From Castor canadensis (Eukaryota > Chordata > Mammalia > Rodentia > Castoridae), in assembly GCF_047511655.1 (NCBI RefSeq), contig NC_133386.1, forward strand, positions 172,691,146 through 172,755,145: 64,000 bases of DNA. The letters are read 5' to 3'. Position numbers and translations under genes: made by a program. Shown piece after piece: positions 58,060-64,000 of the stretch. How positions within the stretch are numbered: the stretch's first letter is position 1; each line of letters begins with the position of its first letter. The notes under the pieces were generated by a model that made no database searches, was not told the origin of the DNA, and saw only the letters and a list, made by a program, of their open reading frames with translations.

Positions 58060-59420
58060 CACAGTAAATGATAGCTTCCATTGCTCTTCTCTGTAGAGTG
58101 TTTGGAAGAGCTGTCCTGGAACTTTCTAAATTTTGCAGTCTTTTCAGACCTTTGAGGCTATCGTATCAATAAAAGTAGTGATTTCTGTTGTTCTTTGGTA
58201 ATGCACACTTTTAGTTGCAGTATATGCTTTTCTAGGGTGTGTGTAAGAGCTGCCATGCATCTCAGTTACAGAATACACTGGGCATTTGGATTCCCAGTGA
58301 GTTTAGCCCACTGCTGTCATGGTTTCCTTCGGGCACTTTTGTCTTGCTTAACGATGCAAAACAGAAAATGCACACAAATGGTTACCCAAAATGAGGCCTG
58401 TCGTTATTGCTTCTTTTACCTCCAGGGCCCCATACTGCAGAAGCTTATTCACTGCAAAGCAATGAGGGCTCTAAATCTCCCCGCCTTCATATATTACGTT
58501 CCATATTACAGTTGAACATGGAGAAATTAATTGTGGCCAAGGCAGGGAAGACAGGAAAAACCTATAATGGTTTATCATATTTTGTGGGCTTTGTGAGGTC
58601 CATAAATTTAAGACTTATAGGAATTGTATTTATTCCTTAGATTTTTCAGATTTGTCATGAACCCTGTCCCTGATGGTGACAGGGTTTTTTGGACAAAAAG
58701 GTCTCTTGTCCTTGGAGGAGAAAAGGAGGCAATTGTGGGATGACCTAGTGTCATAGAACCTTATAGAGCTGTCCCTGTCTAGGGCTGCTAATAACTAAAT
58801 TATTAATGCAGGTTCGCTCATGGAAAGATCTGCTTCTAGCCATTGCCTCCTCTTACATCAGCTCTGTAATAGCCACAGTTGTAGGAGTCACATTCCATAT
58901 GGAGCAGTAAATTGAATAGAGGTGTGTGTGTGTGTGTGTGCGCGTATGTGCGTGTGTGTGCAGCAGGGAGCCTCTGACTATATGACTGTATGCTTGTGAG
59001 CACCCTCTGTCTGAAAACTTGTGATGTGTGAATTTACTTCTTGGAATAGGGCTGACTTAAGGAAGTTAACCATCACCAAATTGTCTTGGGACTTCAGTAA
59101 CTCTTTTGAGCATGGAAATCGCCCTTCTCCCAATCCCTTTGGACAATGAAGATGCATATTCCACAGGTTGAAATTCCTTGGAAAGACTGGCTCCTCAAGA
59201 TGATAGGGAAGCAGTTTTGGCCACAGAGATTCCCAGGTAGCTGCCTGAACAAGAACATGATCTTGATTTGGTGGTCTTTATTCCTTTTCACAATGCAAAA
59301 AGTCCATGAATTGATTTTTTAAAAATCACAGGATGGTGTAACCACTGTTCAGTAGCTCTGAAGCTCACGGGCTTTAAACTTTGTTGACAGTGACCCATTG
59401 AAACACATTTGTATGTCCAC
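58060..59420 (+). other. LDLRAD3: Intron 1, unclassified with a TG/CG microsatellite
   Basis: A TG run with CGCG interruptions lies at 58922-58960. I recognise no exon or repeat family elsewhere. Confidence 0.45.
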
Positions 59421-59424
59421 ACAA

Positions 59425-59875
59425 AAATTTGGGCATGAATTGCTCATTGCAGTATTCATAATAACCTGGAAATGAAATGTCCACCAGTGGAAGACTGGAT
59501 TAGTAAAATGTGGTATTCCAGAATATTATCCAGCCATGCAAAGGAGAAAATGACTGATACATACTACAATATGGGCAAGACGTTAGTTGCAAAAGATCAC
59601 ATAGCATATGATTCATTTATGGGAAATAGTCCAGAATTGAGAAATCTGGAAAGAGAGGAAGTAGTTTGGGGGTTACCTAGGGCTGGGTGGAGGCTTGGGA
59701 GAAAATGGAAAGTGGCTGCCACTGAGTGTGGGATTTCCTTATTGGGTGATGGAATGTTCTTGGTGATGATTGCACAGCTCTGAGAATATACTAAAAGCCA
59801 TTGAGTGGTACATTTTCAATGGGTGAATTGTATGGGATGTGAATTTTATCTTAATAAGGCTGTTAAAAAATCACA
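59425..59875 (+). mobile_element. Ancient L1M-type 3' end, sense orientation
   Basis: ggtattccagaatattatccagccatgcaaagg ... atgattcatttatgggaaatagtccagaattg ... gtagtttgggggttacctagggctggg ... gatggaatgttcttggtgatgattgcacagctctgagaatatactaaaagccattgagtggtacattttcaatgggtgaattgtatggg ... cttaataaggctgtta is the mammalian-wide L1 3' end. Confidence 0.85.
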
Positions 59876-60226
59876 TTTGCATTGCAGATTAGAATATCTA
59901 TATAAAGTTGAATCAAAACCTACTCTTTCTGTGTCTAATACATTCTGATTTATTCAAATCTATTCCATTCCCTGTCTTTAAAAAGTCATGGGATGTGACT
60001 CATCATATTGAATCCATAATCCACACTTTTGTAGATTCCTCCCCATTTTACAGATGAAAAAATGAGTCCCAGAATTTAAGAACTAGGTACAAGTTTACTC
60101 AGTTTATTAGTGAGTGAGTTGAGGCTATATATGGGGTCTTCTGGCTCTCATCAGCCTGTGGCACCAGAAGATTGTGTGTTCTTTTTAAAAGGTTGTGCAA
60201 ATGTTGGGGTTAAGAAAAGGTATTGG

Positions 60227-60315
60227 TGGGCTGGTGGAATGGTTCAAGTCATAAAGCATCCTCCTAGCAAGTATGAGGCCTTGAGTTCAAACCCCAGTTA
60301 CCTCTCCTCCCAAAT
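60227..60315 (+). repeat. tRNA-like SINE (tail-only form) with 12-bp target-site duplication
   Basis: gggctggtggaatggttcaagtcataaagcatcctcctagcaagtatgaggccttgagttcaaaccccagtt is flanked by aaaaggtattgg at 60215-60226 and 60316-60327. The duplication shows an independent insertion of the monomeric form. Confidence 0.9.
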
Positions 60316-60329
60316 AAAAGGTATTGGCT

Positions 60330-61395
60330 TTGAATAGCATCCTTGTAAACCCCTTCTCATGGGACCTGGGGTGGATAGGGAAACTCAACTTGGCTGCCCT
60401 TGACTTTGAGCACAGCTCAGCTCCTTGCCTTTGTGTATTTTTCAGGCAAAGATGCTATTTTCTCAGCATTTCAGAGTAATAACCTTCAAAATTCCTAGCT
60501 GCCTGCCCTTTCGCTGAAAGTAAAATTTGAGGTATGGGTATGGGACAATAGAAAATTAGGAAACACACATGCAGGAAATGAGGGAGAAAGGAGGAACTGA
60601 GGGTTCCCTGCAGCTCTTGAATCAGTCTTGGCTAGAGATGCAAAGATCAGAGATTTTTTACTGGAGTACAGGATGGGGAGGGGAGTAGAGAGTGAGGTCC
60701 AAAGAGTCCTGGGTTAGTCCAGATGTGTGTGTATGATGAGGAAAAGATTCATTTCTGGGGAATTCCGAGCTGATTCAGATCTGCTCTCCCTTTGCCCCCC
60801 AGCCAGTATCTTAGAGACTGTTCCATGGCTAAGGCTGTTTTTTTTTCAGCACATTTGCTCAGCATTTGGTTAGTTAATTTTATGCATAAATATTTGCTTC
60901 TCCCCAGCAGGACCATTTCCTGTGTTAAAAAAGATTCATAAGACTCCTGTGGATTTTAGTGCTTTTGGTTCTTTGTCCGGTTATGAATTTAGTGCTGGTA
61001 AAAGGGGCTCATCTCAGGGGCAGACGACCTCTGCTTAGTTAGGGGGTCAGAGCTGAGGATTGTAGGAGCAAAGGTGAGGGAAGAAGAGACCCCTAGTAGG
61101 GCTCCAGGCCCCCTTCATAACTAGGAGGGACAGCTGCCATTGGCTGCTTTTCGTGACCACGAGAGTCCACTATGTTTCAGTGTCAGGTGGCGGTCTCTTC
61201 CTTGAATTAAGAATTGATGTCCTTCCCCACCAGATTAAAAGGGTCAGGGACAAGGGACACATGGAAGGAGACGAAGGCAGTAAATATGAATAATTCATGA
61301 TTCAAATAACAGCAGTTACTCAGTTTTGGTTAAAAGAGCCAGCCCCATGCGTAGTGTACACAGTCTCATGCAAACACCCCCAATAGCTCAGCATA
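60330..61395 (+). other. LDLRAD3: Intron 1, unclassified
   Basis: No exon, repeat or promoter is recognised. Confidence 0.4.
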
Positions 61396-61399
61396 GCCA

Positions 61400-61760
61400 G
61401 TAACATGCTGTTGACCTTGGCAGACCTGGCTCAAGTCCTTACTCCTTTAAATACTCACCCTGTACGTTTGGGAACACCAGTAGATGTGTCCTCATCTGTC
61501 AAATTAAAATAGCAATGTCTTTGCTTCATGTTACAGACAACTGAAAATGAGGGAATAAATACATGCGCAGCACTTGATACACAGAATGGCCCGTAGCACT
61601 TCCTGGTTTTTATGATTAGGTAGAAACTTTCTGCATTCCCATTTTTCAGATCAGGAAACTGAGGCTCAAACAGGCTATGTCACTTGCTAGGAGTCCACAT
61701 CCACAAAGTGGTGGGGCCAGGACTTGAGTTCAGGTCTGTCTGATTCTGAACCATGTGTGT
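61400..61760. repeat. Two adjoining MIR-type relics
   Basis: The first (gacctggctcaagtccttactcc ... gtgtcctcatctgtcaaattaaaatagcaatg ... agcacttgatacacag) is sense MIR. The second (cccatttttcagatcaggaaactgaggctcaaacaggctatgtcacttgctaggagtccacatccacaaagtggtggggccaggacttgagttcaggtctg) is antisense MIR. They lie side by side in opposite orientation. Confidence 0.85.
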
Positions 61761-62059
61761 TTGTTTATTTACCTCTCCTGGCTTATCTGATGGATGACTG
61801 AAAATGTCACGTTTAAAGAGACTATGACTAGGGCAAGAACCTGTGCTGCCTTTTCCGGTTTAAGATCTTCTCTCAAAGGGAGCTGATTCATCCTGGTGAC
61901 CTCAGGCAGGAAGATCAGAGTGTGGCCATGTTCCCATGGAACTGCCAAAGCTGTTGTCTTTTGCCTCCTCCTCTAACCAGGAATTATGGAGACTGAGGAG
62001 GTATTTTCCATCTCCCTTTTGAAGGCCTCTGAGTTTTACTTGTGTTAAGTTTGTTATCC

Positions 62060-62690
62060 AGTCTCAGTGTTGCTTTTTGTTCCTGCAGTTAGAGATTTTA
62101 TAATCTGTCATGGCAGATAAAGCACTCTTTCCTCCTCCTTGTTTTTGATGCTTGCAGACGCTCCTAGGCACATTGGTTACACCTGAGAAACAGAGTAGAC
62201 TAATACCAGATTGATTCTGCGAGGCCCCCCTTGCTGTCTCCTCTCAGACATGGTGTATTTATTCCCTGTTTATCTAACTTGCATGCCCAGCTGTGTAGAG
62301 CAGGGCAATTTCAAAGAACAAAAAAACCGAAAAATAATCCGAGAGTGACCCTCTGAAGAAGCTTATCCTTGGAAAATACCTCTGTGATTCCAAAGGGGTC
62401 AAAGATGCGAGTTGAGGTTGCCTGTGGTTTGTAAAGGCTGCAGATATTTAACTGGGCTTTGGTCTGACAGCTCCAGGAACGGCTGAACTTGGAGCAGTAA
62501 TAGTAATAGCAATTTAAAGTAGGCTCATTACTGGAACAGTTATTGCTTTTGTTCAGAATAGCCCATCCAAGTCAGGCCCTATTAAATGCTGCAATTTACC
62601 TGACACTTACTGTCTTCAAGGAGATAAATTATCCTTTGGCCTGGTCACCTGCACTTTGAAATTCGATCATTGGCGTAGCTGTGGGGGAGT
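62060..62690 (+). other. LDLRAD3: Repeat-poor block, possible conserved noncoding DNA
   Basis: No transposon wording is visible. The AT-rich, low-CpG part at about 62430-62660 has motif-like words (aatagtaatagcaattt, cagttattgcttttgttc, gataaattatcc). It is a candidate intronic enhancer only by appearance. Confidence 0.35.
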
Positions 62691-62719
62691 AGCTCAGCAG
62701 CGATGCATTTGTTCATGTG

Positions 62720-62930
62720 GCTACACTGCAGTCATTCATTCAGCTCACATTTAATGGGAACCGATTCTAGACTGACGCTCTGTGAAGCTTTGATCTATGA
62801 AAACGAGGGTGCACTGAGGGTGCTTGCCACTGTTATTCCGTCATGGGACACTGGTTGGGTGCCTACTGTGCGCAAAGCCCTAGGCTTGGCACTGTCCCAG
62901 AGACAGGGAGATGGCAGGATGCCTGTGGAG
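62720..62930. repeat. L2-type LINE 3' fragments
   Basis: cattcattcagctcacatttaatgggaac and ggttgggtgcctactgtgcgcaaagccctaggcttggcactgtcccagagacagggagatggc follow L2 3' wording ('...tgagcgcctactatgtgccaggcactg...'), perhaps as two pieces. Confidence 0.6.
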
Positions 62931-63431
62931 TCCTTACGGTTTGTGGAGTGCAGACTTGCTGGACCCAGCCTGGAATTGAATTCAAGTCCTCTGAGGTCTG
63001 AGGGAGGCAGGTATAGAGGATTGGGAGAGCATTGTGGTGGTGGTGGCATTAGTGATCTGCTCTGTTGTGACAGTGGATGAGTCCCAGAGCTGGTAGAGAA
63101 GGGGCAAATCCAAGAGCCCAGATGAAGCAGAAGGACCTGGTAAGGTGAGATGGGAGCCTTAGCACTGAGTCCTTCAGGTTCAAGGGAAAGTTGGCATTGA
63201 AGTGGTGGGACTGGTTTGCCTAGACCTTGAGGGCTGTGTGTTCTGGCTGCACTGTGGGACCTTCCATCAGGAAACCCCTGGAACAGCAGATTGCAGTGGA
63301 AAGAGAGCTTGGAGCAGAACATGACTCCAAGGAAAAGATTGTCATTTCCTAGAGCCTACCCGGTTAGGTCTTTAAGTCTAAAAAATAACCTTTATTGCTG
63401 TTCTTATTGTCATTTGCTTAGAAAATACATT

Positions 63432-63770
63432 TAGGGCTAGGCATGGTGGACTATACCTGTAATCCCAGATCCTTGGAAGGTGGAGATTGGGAGGATTAAA
63501 GTTCAAGGTCAACCCAGGCAAAAAGTTAGGGAGACTCCATCTCAATCAGTAAGCTCAGTGTTGTGGTCTATGTCTAGAATCCTAGCTAGACCAGAGGTGA
63601 AGGTAGGAGGATCAGGGACTCAGACTGATACAGGCAAAAATTGTGAGCCCCTATCTGAAAAATAACTAAAGCAAGAGTTGCTGGGAGCATGGCTCAGTGG
63701 TAGAGTACCTGCCTAGCAAGTACAAAGGCCCCAAGTTCAAACCCCAGTAGTGTCAGAAAAAAGAAAAGAA
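63432..63770 (+). repeat. Trimeric SINE, full length
   Basis: Three units in order: 7SL-like (ggcatggtggactatacctgtaatcccagatccttgg), 7SL-like (cagtgttgtggtctatgtctagaatcctagc ... aactaaagcaag) and tRNA-like (gctgggagcatggctcagtggtagagtacctgcctagcaag ... caagttcaaacccc), then an A-rich tail. Imperfect direct repeats (gaaaatacattta and gaaaatgtatttg) flank it. Confidence 0.9.
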
Positions 63771-64000
63771 AATGTATTTGAATAGAAAGAAGAAAACAAA
63801 AGTCACCAGTTATCCTACCACTCAGAAGAATTATTTTGTTGTGTTACCCTTTCAGTCACCTTCTATGTAGTGTGCACATGAATATAGCTTGAACCTTCAT
63901 TTTCCATTCTATACCCGATAAACATTTCTCTATTCATGAAAACACTTCCATTAGTTTTTCCTCAACCTTCTTTACTCCAAACCTCTTGGTCAATGTAATT

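Larger units (their letters stand above)
21966..64000 (+). other. LDLRAD3: LDLRAD3 intron 1 (partial, runs off the window)
   Basis: The intron opens with GTGAGT immediately after coding base 21965. I read the remaining 42 kb for an exon encoding the first LDL-A repeat (Cys-rich, with an SDE calcium-binding motif) preceded by an acceptor and saw none. A long first intron is expected for this gene. The body is filled with repeats listed separately and has stretches of unique DNA. That the whole stretch is one intron is inferred from the lack of any other exon or promoter. Confidence 0.75.

Noticed and set aside
60227-60315. tRNA-gene-like sequence with A- and B-box words
   Set aside because: The sequence is a SINE with an A-rich end and target duplication. 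It cannot fold as a complete tRNA and lacks a genuine anticodon arm.
62795-63322. 175-codon minus-strand open frame
   Set aside because: It overlaps L2-like repeat sequence, has no domain I recognise and no CpG-island or promoter support.

Overview
This window is mammalian genomic DNA, almost certainly from a rodent. I infer a castorimorph, most likely beaver (Castor), from its SINEs. About twenty copies carry a 7SL/B1-like part followed by a tRNA-like tail whose B box reads like GAGTTCAAACC and whose head reads like GTGGCTCAAGTGGTAGAG. They occur as tail-only, dimeric and trimeric forms. There are no bacterial operons, CRISPR arrays or prokaryotic genes, and the long open reading frames are chance readings of repeats, microsatellites and GC-rich DNA.

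The only gene I can support is LDLRAD3, + strand. A CpG island at about 21.5-22.25 kb carries a GC-box-rich, TATA-less promoter and coding exon 1. The ATG is at 21920, fifteen signal-peptide codons follow, and a split codon ends at a strong GTGAGT donor at 21966. The rest of the window, about 42 kb, fits the long first intron of that gene. I found no exon 2. The first 21.4 kb is intergenic DNA upstream of the promoter.

The rest is a layered repeat landscape. (i) Four L1 3' fragments: three antisense ones share the same 3' end and G-rich 3' UTR and have clear target-site duplications, and one sense copy at 55.2-56.4 kb is older. (ii) Several ancient L1, L2 and MIR relics. (iii) About a dozen LTR relics, mostly of MaLR/MLT type and often split by SINEs, plus one possible younger LTR near 37.5 kb. 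(iv) hAT-type and Tigger/mariner-type DNA transposon relics, including a three-deep nest at 4.4-5.0 kb. (v) Microsatellites and a small 20-bp tandem repeat.

The most interesting points are an L1 insertion near 1.6-2.9 kb whose target-site duplication encloses about 230 bp of non-L1 DNA (a likely 3' transduction), the nested transposons, the G-rich repeat just upstream of the LDLRAD3 start codon, and a few repeat-free AT-rich blocks that could be conserved regulatory DNA. I found no convincing new biological system. Repeat family names come from remembered consensus features, not from a database search.
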